64,000 nucleotides of DNA from Pseudomonadales bacterium (GCA_024234855.1 JACKNN010000001.1:930001-994000), one strand, 5' to 3'. Positions 8,193 to 18,265 are shown, counted from the first letter of the stretch. Numbers and translations are program-made. Notes: generated from the sequence alone by a model not told the origin.

Positions 8193-10190
8193 TCAGCCGA
8201 ACAGGTTTTTCAGCCCGGCCAGGGTTTCCTTGCCGCGGTCCTCGTTGGCCTCGGCGGTATCGCTGCCGCCGCCCTGCCATTGCAGGTCGTCCTGGGGCAG
8301 CTCGGCGATGAAGCGGCTGGGCTCGCAGTTGATGGTTTCACCGAACTGGCGCCGCTTGGTGGCCAGGGTCATGGCCAGGGTCTGCTGGGCGCGGGTGATG
8401 CCAACATAGGCGAGTCGGCGCTCTTCGGCAATATTGTCCTCCTCCACGCTGACCCGGTGCGGCAGCAGGTTTTCCTCCATGCCGATAATGTACACGTGGG
8501 GGAATTCCAGGCCCTTGGCCGCATGCAGTGTCATCAGCTGCACGCTGTCGGGGCCGGTTTCCTCCTCGTCCTGCTGTTCCAGCAGGTCGCGCAGCACCAG
8601 CCGTGTTATCGCCTCGTCCAGCCCCAGTTGCTCGGCGCCCATCACCCGCTGCAGGGAATCGATCAGGAAATGCACATTGCCCATACGGCGCTGGGCCACA
8701 TCCTCACTGGAGCTGAGCTGCAGCAGCCAGTCCTCATAGTCCATTTCCCTGATCATCTGGCGTATGCCCGCAACACCGTGCTCGCCCTGGCACTGGCCGC
8801 GGATTGAACTCATCCAGGCGCGGAACTCCCGCAGTCTTTTCAGCCCGGCCTCGGGGATGTGTTCGCTGCCGATACGACTGCAGGCCTGGCTCAGGCTGCA
8901 GTGCCGGGCGTTGGCGAAGTTGCCCAGTGCTTCCAGGGTGGACGCCCCCAGCTTGCGCCGGGGAACGTTGGCTATGCGCAGGAAGGCGTTGTCGTCGTTT
9001 TCATTCAGGATGAGCCGCAGGTAGGCCATGATGTCCTTGACCTCATTGCGGGCAAAAAACGAGGTGCCGCCGCTGAGGTGGTAGGGTACCTGGTGCTGCT
9101 GAAGCGCCAACTCGATCAAGCGCGATTGGTGGTTGCCGCGGTACAGCACCGCGTAGTCGCCGAAGCGGGTGCGCTTGCGCAGTTTGTGATCGAGAATTTC
9201 CGCCACCACCTGGTCCGCCTCGTGCTGTTCGCTGCTGCAGCGGATGACGCGCAGGGGTTCGCCGTAGCCCAGCTCGCTCCACAGCTGTTTCTCGAACACG
9301 TGGCTGTTATTGGCGATCAGGGTGTTGGCAGCCTTGAGGATACGGGCGGTGGAGCGGTAGTTTTGCTCCAGCATGATGATTTTCAGGCGGGGGTAGTCGG
9401 CCTGTAGTTGCGCCAGATTCTCCGGCCGGGCACCGCGCCAGGCGTAAATGGACTGGTCGTCATCGCCTACCACCGTCAGTTGGCCGCGAATTCCCGCCAG
9501 CTGTTTGACCAGCAGGTACTGGCTGGTGTTGGTGTCCTGGTATTCGTCCACCAGCAGGTAGTGCACCTGGTGCTGCCATTTCTCGAGGACGTCCGGGTGG
9601 TGCTCGAACAGGATGGTGGGGAGCAGGATAAGGTCGTCGAAATCCAGCGCATTGTAGGCCTTGAGCGCCCGCTTGTAGCGCAGGTAGGCCTGGGCGCAGA
9701 GCATATCCGCCGGGCTGGTGGCGGCCGCCAGCGCCTGTTCCGGGACCACCCGGTCGTTCTTCCAGTGGGAGATGCGCTGGGCAATGGCATTTGCCTGCTC
9801 GCCATCGGAGCCGTGCTCCTGGATCAGCAGGTCGCGGACCAGGGTGCGGGTGTCCTCGCCGTCGAAGATGGAAAAGCCGGATTTCAGGCCCAGCTGCTTG
9901 CGCTGCTCCCGGATGATTTTCAGGCCCAGCTGGTGGAAAGTGCTGACAGTGAGCCCCTCGGCGATGCCGCTGCCCAGCAGTTTGCCTACCCGCTCTTTCA
10001 TCTCCCGGGCGGCCTTGTTGGTGAAGGTCACCGCGGCGATCCTGCCGGCGTTGATGCCGCAGGTTTCCACCAGGTAGGCGATTTTGCGGGTAATCACGCT
10101 GGTCTTGCCGCTGCCGGCGCCGGCCAGTACCAGCAGGGGGCCATCGATATAGCGCACGGCTTCCCGCTGGCGGGGGTTGAGTGGGGTCAC
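8193..10190 (-). CDS. rep: ATP-dependent DNA helicase Rep
   Basis: A UvrD/Rep superfamily 1 3'-5' helicase of 665 residues, close to the 673 of E. coli Rep. Walker A AGAGSGKT is at 23-30; the DEXX box (VDEYQDTN), QSIYAWRGA, the NYRS motif and the late motif LMTLHAAKGLEFPHVYIIG are all visible. Rep helps replication forks pass bound proteins. The GTG at 10190 is chosen because MTPLNPRQREAV aligns with the E. coli N-terminus and avoids overlap with ppnP. A GTG at 10223 would add 11 residues and overlap the ppnP stop. Confidence 0.93.
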   Translation of the reverse strand: MTPLNPRQREAVRYIDGPLLVLAGAGSGKTSVITRKIAYLVETCGINAGRIAAVTFTNKAAREMKERVGKLLGSGIAEGLTVSTFHQLGLKIIREQRKQLGLKSGFSIFDGEDTRTLVRDLLIQEHGSDGEQANAIAQRISHWKNDRVVPEQALAAATSPADMLCAQAYLRYKRALKAYNALDFDDLILLPTILFEHHPDVLEKWQHQVHYLLVDEYQDTNTSQYLLVKQLAGIRGQLTVVGDDDQSIYAWRGARPENLAQLQADYPRLKIIMLEQNYRSTARILKAANTLIANNSHVFEKQLWSELGYGEPLRVIRCSSEQHEADQVVAEILDHKLRKRTRFGDYAVLYRGNHQSRLIELALQQHQVPYHLSGGTSFFARNEVKDIMAYLRLILNENDDNAFLRIANVPRRKLGASTLEALGNFANARHCSLSQACSRIGSEHIPEAGLKRLREFRAWMSSIRGQCQGEHGVAGIRQMIREMDYEDWLLQLSSSEDVAQRRMGNVHFLIDSLQRVMGAEQLGLDEAITRLVLRDLLEQQDEEETGPDSVQLMTLHAAKGLEFPHVYIIGMEENLLPHRVSVEEDNIAEERRLAYVGITRAQQTLAMTLATKRRQFGETINCEPSRFIAELPQDDLQWQGGGSDTAEANEDRGKETLAGLKNLFG

Positions 10191-10207
10191 CGCGCGGCTC
10201 GCCGTGC

Positions 10208-10489
10208 TCAGCCGTAGATGCACAGATAGGCAGTCTCAACCTCGACCCGGAGCTGAAATTTCTCATCGGCGGCGACCACGAACTGCTCACCCTGGCCGAA
10301 GGTGGTCCAGTCGTCGCCGCCCGGCAGGCGTACCGTCAGGGCGCCGCTGACCACGGTCATGGTCTCTTTCTGGCTGGTGCCGAACTCGAATTCGCCGACG
10401 GCCATCACACCGACGGTGGCCGGCAGGGTGGTAGTCTGGAAAGCGATGGAGGCGACCTTGCCATCAAAATACTGGTTGATTTTGAACAT
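10208..10489 (-). CDS. ppnP: pyrimidine/purine nucleoside phosphorylase
   Basis: A 93-residue cupin-like protein, full length for the PpnP (YaiE, DUF1255) family. It carries the characteristic N-terminal NQYFDGKVASI segment, the EFEFGTSQKETMTVVSG segment and the terminal CIYG. PpnP phosphorolyses several nucleosides to free base and ribose 1-phosphate. AGGAG sits five bases before the ATG. It lies directly upstream of rep, 17 bp away, in the same direction. Confidence 0.92.
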   Translation of the reverse strand: MFKINQYFDGKVASIAFQTTTLPATVGVMAVGEFEFGTSQKETMTVVSGALTVRLPGGDDWTTFGQGEQFVVAADEKFQLRVEVETAYLCIYG

Positions 10490-10572
10490 ATGTGCTCCTG
10501 CGGTAGGGGGTTGGTCCGGGTCGGATTGCGGGGGCGCATTTTCCTATGGTTTGCCCGGTCAGGGCAAAAGGA

Positions 10573-10603
10573 AAAAGGCCAACAGCGAAACTGTTGGCCT
10601 TTT
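10573..10603. terminator. bidirectional rho-independent terminator
   Basis: GGCCAACAG-cgaaa-CTGTTGGCC is a perfect 9-bp stem with A residues before it and T residues after it, so it can act on either strand. It lies upstream of ppnP and downstream of the minus-strand DUF1329 gene start region's neighbour; a read-through block between these same-direction genes would be the minus-strand role. Confidence 0.7.
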
Positions 10604-10615
10604 GTATGAACCCGG

Positions 10616-10639
10616 GGCCGGAGGGCGTCGCCTCCGGCC
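10616..10639. repeat. second stem-loop after the first DUF1329 gene
   Basis: GGCCGGAGG and CCTCCGGCC form a perfect 9-bp stem with a 6-nt loop, ten bases beyond the DUF1329 stop codon. It has no adjacent T-run, and the stronger terminator hairpin follows 13 bp further on in the minus direction. The pair probably acts as a double 3'-end structure. Confidence 0.5.
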
Positions 10640-10648
10640 TGGCAGCGT

Positions 10649-12010
10649 TTAGCGAACGCCGGAGCGCGCCATACCCTTGGGCGTAAAGAACTTGTCGTCC
10701 TTGACGCCGGTACCCTTGAAGAACCGGCCCGGACGGGGCTTGCCGTTCAGGTTGTAGATATTCTGCAGCAGGTCGTAGGCGCCGTAGGATGAGGTAAAGT
10801 CAGCGTGGTCGCCATACTGGGCTGCAGGGTAGGCGTACTGGTGGCGCCACAGGTTGCCCCGGCCGTCATACATGTCGTCGGCCACTGCTATCCAGCTGTC
10901 CTCGTCGATGTAGAAGGTGCGACGGCTGTACAGGTGACGCTGGCCTTCCTTGAGGGTGGAATCGACCACCCACACGCGACGCTTCTCCCAGCGGAAATAT
11001 TCCGGCTTGAGGAACTTCGGCCCCAGGGTGTCTTCCAGCTTGGTCTCGAACACGAAGCGGTTGTTGTTGGCGGGAACATACATCTCCTGTTTGCCGACCA
11101 GCTTCCAGTTGAAGCGCTCGGGTGAGCCGTTGTAGATGTAGGAGTCGTCATAGGTCGAGGTACCCGCCACACCCGGGTTGGGCGTATCGAAAGATACCGC
11201 CGGCGCCAGGCGAACACGGCGCTGGCCGGTCAGGTACTGCCAGGCCGAACGGCCCTTGCCCGCGGTGTAGTCGGCTCCCGGCTCGTGTACCAGCAGGATT
11301 TCACCGGCGCGGCGGGCGGGGGCGTTGTAGTCGATACGCAGCATGGTCCAGATCTGTTCTCCCACCGGTTTATCCGGCGTTTTGAACATGGGGTATTCCG
11401 ACACGGCGTGGGCGCTGGTGGCCAGCACCGGCTTGCCGCTGGAGTCCACGTAGTACACGTCGTAGTCCTGGTTTGAGTCCGTGTTATAGCTGATCATGTG
11501 ATTCCAGATCGCTTCCAGGCCGGACTGGGGTATGGGAAAGGGTACGCCCGGGTAGTTGCCCTCGATTTTCTGGCCGTCAGCGACCAGATTGGCACCGGTG
11601 GCGTTTTTTGCGGTGTTGGCGTAGTACCAGTCCGGGCGGGTGCTGGTGCGGTGGGTGGGGTATACCTGCATCTCCCAGCCGTCGGCGCCGTATTTTTCGA
11701 ACATGGCCTGGGTGCCGGTGGTCAGGTTGTTTTCGTACTCCTTCCAGTTGCTGTCGTTGATGGTGAGAATCGGCTTTTCATCGGGGTAGGGGTCGGGGAA
11801 GCCGCCGGAGCCCGGCACAAAGCCGGCGGGTGGCTTGACGCCGGCCGGATCCCACGCGGGGATGCTGCCGTCGGCATTGCCGGCCATTTCAGCCCCCATG
11901 GGGGTCAGGTTTTTGCCCAGCTGGGCGGCTTGCTCCGGGGAGACCGCCGCCAGTGCGCTGCTTGCTACGAGTGAGCCCAGGAGGAGGGCGGCTTTAATAC
12001 GGTTCTGCAT
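10649..12010 (-). CDS. DUF1329 exported protein (copy 1)
   Basis: A 453-residue periplasmic or outer-membrane-associated protein. The signal peptide MQNRIKAALLLGSLVASSALA is cleaved before AVSPEQAAQLG. DUF1329 proteins have a LolA/LolB-like fold and often sit near DUF1302 barrels or RND exporters; a role in lipid or hydrophobic-compound handling is suspected but not proven. The start at 12010 is preferred over 12046 because it opens the signal peptide and follows a GGAG site. It is a close tandem paralogue of the gene at 12134-13492, with long identical stretches such as the SRRTFYIDEDSW region. Confidence 0.88.
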   Translation of the reverse strand: MQNRIKAALLLGSLVASSALAAVSPEQAAQLGKNLTPMGAEMAGNADGSIPAWDPAGVKPPAGFVPGSGGFPDPYPDEKPILTINDSNWKEYENNLTTGTQAMFEKYGADGWEMQVYPTHRTSTRPDWYYANTAKNATGANLVADGQKIEGNYPGVPFPIPQSGLEAIWNHMISYNTDSNQDYDVYYVDSSGKPVLATSAHAVSEYPMFKTPDKPVGEQIWTMLRIDYNAPARRAGEILLVHEPGADYTAGKGRSAWQYLTGQRRVRLAPAVSFDTPNPGVAGTSTYDDSYIYNGSPERFNWKLVGKQEMYVPANNNRFVFETKLEDTLGPKFLKPEYFRWEKRRVWVVDSTLKEGQRHLYSRRTFYIDEDSWIAVADDMYDGRGNLWRHQYAYPAAQYGDHADFTSSYGAYDLLQNIYNLNGKPRPGRFFKGTGVKDDKFFTPKGMARSGVR

Positions 12011-12133
12011 GGTGAGAGATGCTCCTTCAATGATTATTTTAGTCACCTGCGCATAGGGTAGTGCAAGAGGATAAGGAAAGCCATAAGTAAAAGTTGGCTA
12101 CTTACCCTTTGCCCCGTCGCGCCGTTAACGCGC

Positions 12134-13492
12134 CTAGCGCACACCTGAACGGGCCATGCCCTTGGGTGTGAAATACTTGTCGTCCTGGTCGACACCGCTT
12201 TTATAGCCACCGGGAATGGCCTTGCCGTTCAGGTTGTAGATGTTCTGCAGCAGGTCGTAGGCGCCGTAGGCCGAGCCGTAGCCTGCCTGGCGACCGTACA
12301 AATTGACACCGTACAGGTATTGCAGCCGCCACAACTGGTTCCGGCCGTCATACATGTCGCTGGCGACTGCCGCCCATGAGTCCTCGTCGATGTAGAATGT
12401 GCGCCGGCTGTAGATGTGGCGCTGGCCTTCCTTCAGGGTGGAATCGACCACCCAGACGCGATGCTTTTCCCAGCGGATATACTCGGGCTTGAGAAACATG
12501 GGGCCCAGCGCGTCCTCCAGCCGGGTCTGGAACACAAATTTGTAGGAGGAGGCGGGAGCGATGATCTCCCGCTTGCCCACCAGGCGCCAGTTGAAGCGTT
12601 CCGGTGATCCGTTGTAAATGCTGGCGTCATCATAGGTCGAAGTGCCCGCCACCGCGGGGTTGGGGGTATCGAACGACACCGCCGGTGCCAGGCGGACCCG
12701 ACGCTGGCCCGTCAGGTACTGCCAGGCGGAGCGGCCCTTCCCGGCGGTGTAGTCGGCGCCCGGTTCGTGCACCAGCAGGATCTCGCCAGCCCGCCGCGCC
12801 GGCGCCGCGTAGTTGATGCGCAGCATGGTCCAGGCCTTGTCGCCCACCAGCTCATCGGGTGTCCTGAACATGGGGAATACCGAGGTGGAGTAGGCAGATG
12901 TGGCGAGCACGGGATTGCCGCCGGAGTCCACGTAATAGGTGTTATAGGTCTGCGTGGCGTCCTCGCCGTAGCGGACCATGTGGTTCCAGATAACCTCCAG
13001 CCCCGACTGGGGGATGGGGAACGGCACGCCGGGGTAGTTGCCCTCGATTCTCTGCCCGTCGTCAACCAATTGGGCGCCGGTGGCGTTTTTCAGGGTGTTG
13101 GCGTAGAACCAGTCGGGCCTGACCGCGCCCCGATGTGAGGGGTAAACATGCATCTCCCAGCCGTCCTCACCGTATTTCTCAAACATGGCCTGGGTGCCCA
13201 CCGTGAGGTGCTCCGCATACTGCTTCCAGTTGCGGGCGGTGATGGTGTACAGGGGCACTTCATCGGCGTAGGGATCGATGTAGTCGTCGGTACCCGGCAC
13301 ATAACCGGCGGGCACGGGGGTGCCGTTCGGATCCCAGGCGGGAATACTGCCGTCGGCGTTGCCCGCCATTTCGGCGCCCATGGGGGTCAGGGTTTTGCCC
13401 AGTTGCGCGGCCTGTTCGGGGCTGACAGCGGCCTGTGCGCTCCCAGCCGCCAGGGCGGCCCATAGCAGTGTGTGGGCAATTGCTGTCGGCAT
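12134..13492 (-). CDS. DUF1329 exported protein (copy 2)
   Basis: A 452-residue protein whose signal peptide ends near AQA at about residue 21, before the same mature start AVSPEQAAQLG as copy 1. The two copies share their whole length, including STLKEGQRH, the FYIDEDSW region and the terminal KGMARSGVR, and differ mainly around residues 310-330 and 395-435. The 123-bp gap to copy 1 contains no clear terminator, so both could be on one transcript. The function is as uncertain as for copy 1. Confidence 0.87.
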   Translation of the reverse strand: MPTAIAHTLLWAALAAGSAQAAVSPEQAAQLGKTLTPMGAEMAGNADGSIPAWDPNGTPVPAGYVPGTDDYIDPYADEVPLYTITARNWKQYAEHLTVGTQAMFEKYGEDGWEMHVYPSHRGAVRPDWFYANTLKNATGAQLVDDGQRIEGNYPGVPFPIPQSGLEVIWNHMVRYGEDATQTYNTYYVDSGGNPVLATSAYSTSVFPMFRTPDELVGDKAWTMLRINYAAPARRAGEILLVHEPGADYTAGKGRSAWQYLTGQRRVRLAPAVSFDTPNPAVAGTSTYDDASIYNGSPERFNWRLVGKREIIAPASSYKFVFQTRLEDALGPMFLKPEYIRWEKHRVWVVDSTLKEGQRHIYSRRTFYIDEDSWAAVASDMYDGRNQLWRLQYLYGVNLYGRQAGYGSAYGAYDLLQNIYNLNGKAIPGGYKSGVDQDDKYFTPKGMARSGVR

Positions 13493-13637
13493 GCTGAGTA
13501 CTGATCTCTATTAGGGATTATTGTGGCCAGCTGCCGGCAGGGTAGTGCATCGATTTGGCGAATACCAGCCCCGGCGTTAACGCCACTCGCGCAGGCTGTG
13601 CGTGCCGGCGCCCGGGCCGTGTCGCAACCGGCCCGGC

Positions 13638-15137
13638 CTAGGGCGGCAGATCTGCGCCGCGGTAGGCAAGGGCCTCGCCGATGTGCTCGCTGTGAACCGT
13701 GGCATGGCCGTCGATATCGGCGATGGTGCGGGCAACCCGCAAGGTCCGGTGCAGTGCCCGCCCGGACAGTGCCAGCCGCAGCGCGGCGGTTTCCAGGTAT
13801 TTCTGTTCCTGCCCGCCGAGCTGGCAGATAGCCGCCAGGCGGTCCGGGGGTATCTGGCCATTGGCGCAGCCCTGGCGCAGTTCCTGTGCCGCCCTGCTGG
13901 CGCAGACACGGGTGCGCACGCCCAGGGAAGACTCGTTGTCGCCACCGGGTTTTATCAACTCCGCCGGCGGCAGTCGCCCCACTGGCACGTGCAGATCGAT
14001 ACGATCCAGCAGGGGCCCGGATATCCTGGCCCGGTAGCGCTGGATTTGTTCGGGGGTGCAGCGGCAGGCGCGCTCGGCGTCCCCCAGGTAGCCGCAGGGG
14101 CAGGGGTTCATCGCCGCCACCAGCTGGAAGCGGGCGGGGTAGCGGGTTCGGTGAAGGGCCCGCGACAGGGTGATCTCGCCGGACTCCATAGGCTCTCGCA
14201 GCACCTCCAGGCTGTGGCGGTTGAATTCCGCCAGCTCGTCCAGGAACAGGACGCCGCCGTGGGCGAGGGATATCTCCCCTGGTCGCGGTCTGTTGCCGCC
14301 GCCAGCCAGGGCCGCGGGGGTAGCCGTGTGGTGAGGTGCGCGAAAAGGGCGGCGGAAATACGCCGTCGCATCCACCGGGTCGAAGAAATGGCGCAGCGCC
14401 AGCAGGGTGAGTGCCTCCTCCGGGCTGGGTGGAGGCAGGATGCCGGGCAGGCGGCTGGCCAGCAGGGTCTTGCCCGTGCCGGGCGGGCCAAAAAACAGCA
14501 GGTTGTGATTGCCGCTGGCAGCGATTTCCAGTGCCCGCCGGGCCCCGGGCTGGCCTGCGACATCACCCAGGTCAGGATAGCTGCACTGGCTGTTGACCGG
14601 TTCGGGCGGGCAGTGTTCTATCCGCCGGCTGCCATTGAGGTGGGCGCACAGGCTGAGCAGATCACCGGCCGGGATGACCCGGCTGTTGGGGGCGAGGGCT
14701 GCCAGCGGTGCGCTGGCGGCCGGCACAACCAGTTGGCGCCCGCTCCGACTGGCCGCGCTGGCCGCGGGAATCGCCCCGGGCACCGCCCGCAGGCAGCCGT
14801 CGAGGGCGAGCTCGCCCAGGAATTCATGCTGGTTAAGCAGGTCCTGCGGCAACTGGCCGGACGCGGCGAGAATGCCGAGGGCGATGGGCAGGTCGAAGCG
14901 CCCGCCCTCCTTGGGCAGGTCCGCGGGGGCGAGATTGACGGTAATGCGCCGATCGGGGAAGGTGAAGTGTGAGTTGAGAATCGCGCTGCGAACCCGGTCC
15001 TTGCTCTCGCGCACCGCAGTCTCGGGCAGGCCGACGATGTGGAAGGCCGGCAGGCCGTTGGACAGGTGCGTCTCCACCTGCACCAGCGGCGCCTCTATGC
15101 CGGCAATCGCCCTGCTGTATACCACTGACAAATCCAT
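13638..15137 (-). CDS. comM: YifB/ComM-family AAA ATPase
   Basis: A 499-residue Mg-chelatase-like AAA+ protein. The N-terminal Lon-substrate-like domain (1-170) precedes Walker A FGPPGTGKT (216-224), Walker B (GGVLFLDELAEF), a zinc-like cysteine group (CPCGYLGDAERACRC) and a C-terminal helical domain. In competent bacteria ComM is a hexameric helicase that drives branch migration during natural transformation. Non-competent relatives are called YifB. AGGATGAG precedes the ATG. The neighbouring ubiK gene lies upstream on the same strand, a common gammaproteobacterial arrangement. Confidence 0.92.
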   Translation of the reverse strand: MDLSVVYSRAIAGIEAPLVQVETHLSNGLPAFHIVGLPETAVRESKDRVRSAILNSHFTFPDRRITVNLAPADLPKEGGRFDLPIALGILAASGQLPQDLLNQHEFLGELALDGCLRAVPGAIPAASAASRSGRQLVVPAASAPLAALAPNSRVIPAGDLLSLCAHLNGSRRIEHCPPEPVNSQCSYPDLGDVAGQPGARRALEIAASGNHNLLFFGPPGTGKTLLASRLPGILPPPSPEEALTLLALRHFFDPVDATAYFRRPFRAPHHTATPAALAGGGNRPRPGEISLAHGGVLFLDELAEFNRHSLEVLREPMESGEITLSRALHRTRYPARFQLVAAMNPCPCGYLGDAERACRCTPEQIQRYRARISGPLLDRIDLHVPVGRLPPAELIKPGGDNESSLGVRTRVCASRAAQELRQGCANGQIPPDRLAAICQLGGQEQKYLETAALRLALSGRALHRTLRVARTIADIDGHATVHSEHIGEALAYRGADLPP

Positions 15138-15171
15138 CGCTCATCCTTGAGCTGAACGTGGCCGGTCGTGC

Positions 15172-15229
15172 CGTTGGCCACCCCGTCTGCCCCGGCATAG
15201 CCGGCCGTGGCGCGTCACGGTGGCCAACG
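15172..15229. repeat. 58-bp inverted repeat between ubiK and comM
   Basis: Arms CGTTGGCCACC (15172-15182) and GGTGGCCAACG (15219-15229) are perfect 11-bp complements. The 36-bp centre holds further small hairpins (CCGTG...CACGG). There is no T-run. It fills the 111-bp gap between ubiK and comM and may cap the ubiK transcript. Confidence 0.6.
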
Positions 15230-15248
15230 CTCCGGCCCATCGTTACCG

Positions 15249-15515
15249 CTACTTTTTGCTCTCCCGGGACAGGGTTTCGAGTTCACTGGTCAATTCTTCC
15301 AGCTCGGTTTCCAGGGCGACCACCTTTGCGCGGGTGCGCTTGAGGATCTCGGCCTGGGCATCGAACTCCTCCCGGCTGACAACATCCAGCCGGGACAGGG
15401 CGGTCTGGGCCAGGGCGCGAACACTTTTATCTACTTCGCCTTTGATGCCGGTGGCGTTCACCAGCTCGTTTACCTGTTGGAATATGTCCCAGGGAGGTGG
15501 GGGTTTGAGGGCCAT
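15249..15515 (-). CDS. ubiK: ubiquinone biosynthesis accessory factor UbiK
   Basis: An 88-residue protein of the YqiC/BMFP family. It has an amphipathic N-terminus, the family core (LSRLDVVSREEFDAQAEILKRT at about 43-64) and a C-terminal coiled coil that forms trimers. UbiK binds lipid and assists the Ubi metabolon in late ubiquinone synthesis. The start at 15515 gives a normal length; an ATG four codons upstream (15527) is also possible. It diverges from the nitrogen-regulated porin operon. Confidence 0.85.
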   Translation of the reverse strand: MALKPPPPWDIFQQVNELVNATGIKGEVDKSVRALAQTALSRLDVVSREEFDAQAEILKRTRAKVVALETELEELTSELETLSRESKK

Positions 15516-15592
15516 GTTTACCGCCATTGCTGCGCTGGAGTAAGGAGCCACGATTTTAGAGGATTTCAGCGGTCGGGCACAGCTCGCCACCG

Positions 15593-15609
15593 TGCGTCAA
15601 TTTGGGGCG
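15593..15609 (+). promoter_or_regulatory. probable NtrC box 1
   Basis: TGCGTCA-ATT-TGGGGCG is an imperfect match to the NtrC dyad TGCACCA-N3-TGGTGCA. It lies 18 bp (centre to centre) from box 2. The two boxes sit about 110-125 bp upstream of the sigma-54 promoter, the usual enhancer distance. Confidence 0.5.
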
Positions 15610-15610
15610 A

Positions 15611-15627
15611 TGCGCCATATTGGTGCG
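15611..15627 (+). promoter_or_regulatory. probable NtrC box 2
   Basis: TGCGCCA-TAT-TGGTGCG is a near-consensus NtrC dyad (TGCACCA-N3-TGGTGCA) and differs at only two positions that keep dyad symmetry poor by one base. It lies about 90 bp upstream of the -24 element. Confidence 0.7.
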
Positions 15628-15715
15628 AAATGAGCGACCTGAAGTGGGGCTGCGAGGGCGGCATCGGCCCAGAAAAATAAGCTTAACACCATGTTTTTTA
15701 AAAGAATAGTAATGC

Positions 15716-15732
15716 TTGGCACAGGCTGTGCA
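15716..15732 (+). promoter_or_regulatory. sigma-54 (-24/-12) promoter of the porin-glnK-amtB operon
   Basis: TTGGCAC-aggct-GTGCA carries the invariant GG (15718-15719) and GC (15730-15731) exactly 10 bp apart, as RpoN promoters require. It lies about 100 bp upstream of the porin start codon and downstream of two NtrC-like boxes. Transcription would begin near 15743. Confidence 0.75.
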
Positions 15733-15834
15733 AACTCCAGGTACCAGAATTGGTATCGCGTGCTGAATGTGCCCGTAACAGGTTGTCGCCATGCATATTC
15801 TGACATTTTGAGACAAACCACGGAGATAGGAAAC

Positions 15835-16590
15835 ATGTTGAACAAGAAACTACTTACCGCTGCAGTTGCCACCGCCCTGATGTCCGGTGCCGGTTATTCC
15901 CTGGCCCAGGAAAAGGATGATCTGGATCCCAAGGCGGATGCCTTTGAGATCAGCGGCAACGTTGCGCTTACCAGCGACTACCGGTTCCGGGGTATTTCCC
16001 AGTCAGATGAATCAGCGGCGATCCAGGGCGGCTTCGACGTCGAGTTCTCTCCTGGCTTCTATGTTGGTACCTGGGGTTCCAGCGTCGATTTCGACAGCAA
16101 TGAAGGCTATGACGGCAGCCTTGAGCTGGATTATTACGCGGGCTGGTCGAGTGCCATCGGCGACACCGACTTCGGGATCGATGTCGGCTATATCTACTAC
16201 GACTACCCCGGTGACAACGGTAATAAAGGCGACTACCAGGAATTCTATGTGTCAGGTTCCTGGAAAGATTTCTCGGTCAGCGTCAACTACTCCGACGACT
16301 ACTATGCCGAAACGGACGAGTTCTGGTACTACGCCGCCGACTACAGCCTGACCCTGGTGGAAAACCTCAGCCTGGCCTTCCATGTCGGCTACAACCAGTT
16401 GGAGGAGGGCGGCGGTTTTCTGTCCTCTGATGACGACAACTACACCGATTATTCCGTGACCCTGGGCTATGCCTGGGCCGGTGTTGATTTCTCGGTTGCC
16501 TATGTCGGCACCTCCCTGGATGAAAACGACGTGTTCGGGACCGACTGGGCTGAGGATACCGCGGTATTCACTATCAGCAAGAGCATGTAA
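15835..16590 (+). CDS. TorF-family putative porin
   Basis: A 251-residue protein with a signal peptide ending around ALA/Q at residue 24-25. The mature part has alternating beta strands rich in Tyr, Asp and Gly, including the family signature near the start (VALTSDYRFRGISQSDE). It matches the TIGR02001/TorF family of small outer-membrane barrels, many of which are found beside glnK-amtB. The GGAGATAGG site fixes the start at 15835. It is the first gene after the sigma-54 promoter, so it probably admits nitrogen compounds or ammonium through the outer membrane under nitrogen limitation; this is inferred from context. Confidence 0.85.
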   Translation: MLNKKLLTAAVATALMSGAGYSLAQEKDDLDPKADAFEISGNVALTSDYRFRGISQSDESAAIQGGFDVEFSPGFYVGTWGSSVDFDSNEGYDGSLELDYYAGWSSAIGDTDFGIDVGYIYYDYPGDNGNKGDYQEFYVSGSWKDFSVSVNYSDDYYAETDEFWYYAADYSLTLVENLSLAFHVGYNQLEEGGGFLSSDDDNYTDYSVTLGYAWAGVDFSVAYVGTSLDENDVFGTDWAEDTAVFTISKSM

Positions 16591-16648
16591 TCGTAGACAG
16601 GCCCAGCGGGCCGGCCGGGTGCGGCCGGCTCCATTTCAGGAGAAAAGT

Positions 16649-16987
16649 ATGAAATTAATCACGGCTATTGTTAAGCCATTCAAACTGGATGACGTGCGCG
16701 AGGCGCTGTCGGAAATAGGCGTCCAGGGCATCACGGTCACTGAGGTCAAGGGCTTCGGTCGCCAGAAGGGTCACACCGAACTGTACCGGGGCGCCGAATA
16801 CGTTGTGGATTTTCTGCCCAAGGTGAAGATCGAGGTGGCGGTTGCCGACGGGGTGGTCGAACAAACCATCGAGGCGATCACCAAGGCAGCCAATACCGGC
16901 AAGATCGGTGATGGCAAGGTTTTCGTATCCGCCCTGGAGCAGGTGATCCGTATTCGCACCGGCGAAACCGGTGAAGACGCCATCTAA
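16649..16987 (+). CDS. glnK: nitrogen regulatory protein PII (GlnK), first copy
   Basis: A 112-residue PII protein of standard length. The T-loop segment RGAEYVVDFLPKVK carries Tyr51, the uridylylation target. The nucleotide-binding B and C loops (GKIGDGK and IRIRTGETG) are intact. GlnK binds ATP, ADP and 2-oxoglutarate and blocks AmtB when nitrogen is plentiful. The AGGAG site is seven bases from the ATG. It lies 58 bp after the porin gene and 30 bp before amtB, in the sigma-54 operon. Confidence 0.96.
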   Translation: MKLITAIVKPFKLDDVREALSEIGVQGITVTEVKGFGRQKGHTELYRGAEYVVDFLPKVKIEVAVADGVVEQTIEAITKAANTGKIGDGKVFVSALEQVIRIRTGETGEDAI

Positions 16988-17017
16988 CCCACGACACTGC
17001 TATTAGAGAGTATTCCC

Positions 17018-18265
<1,248 letters not shown>

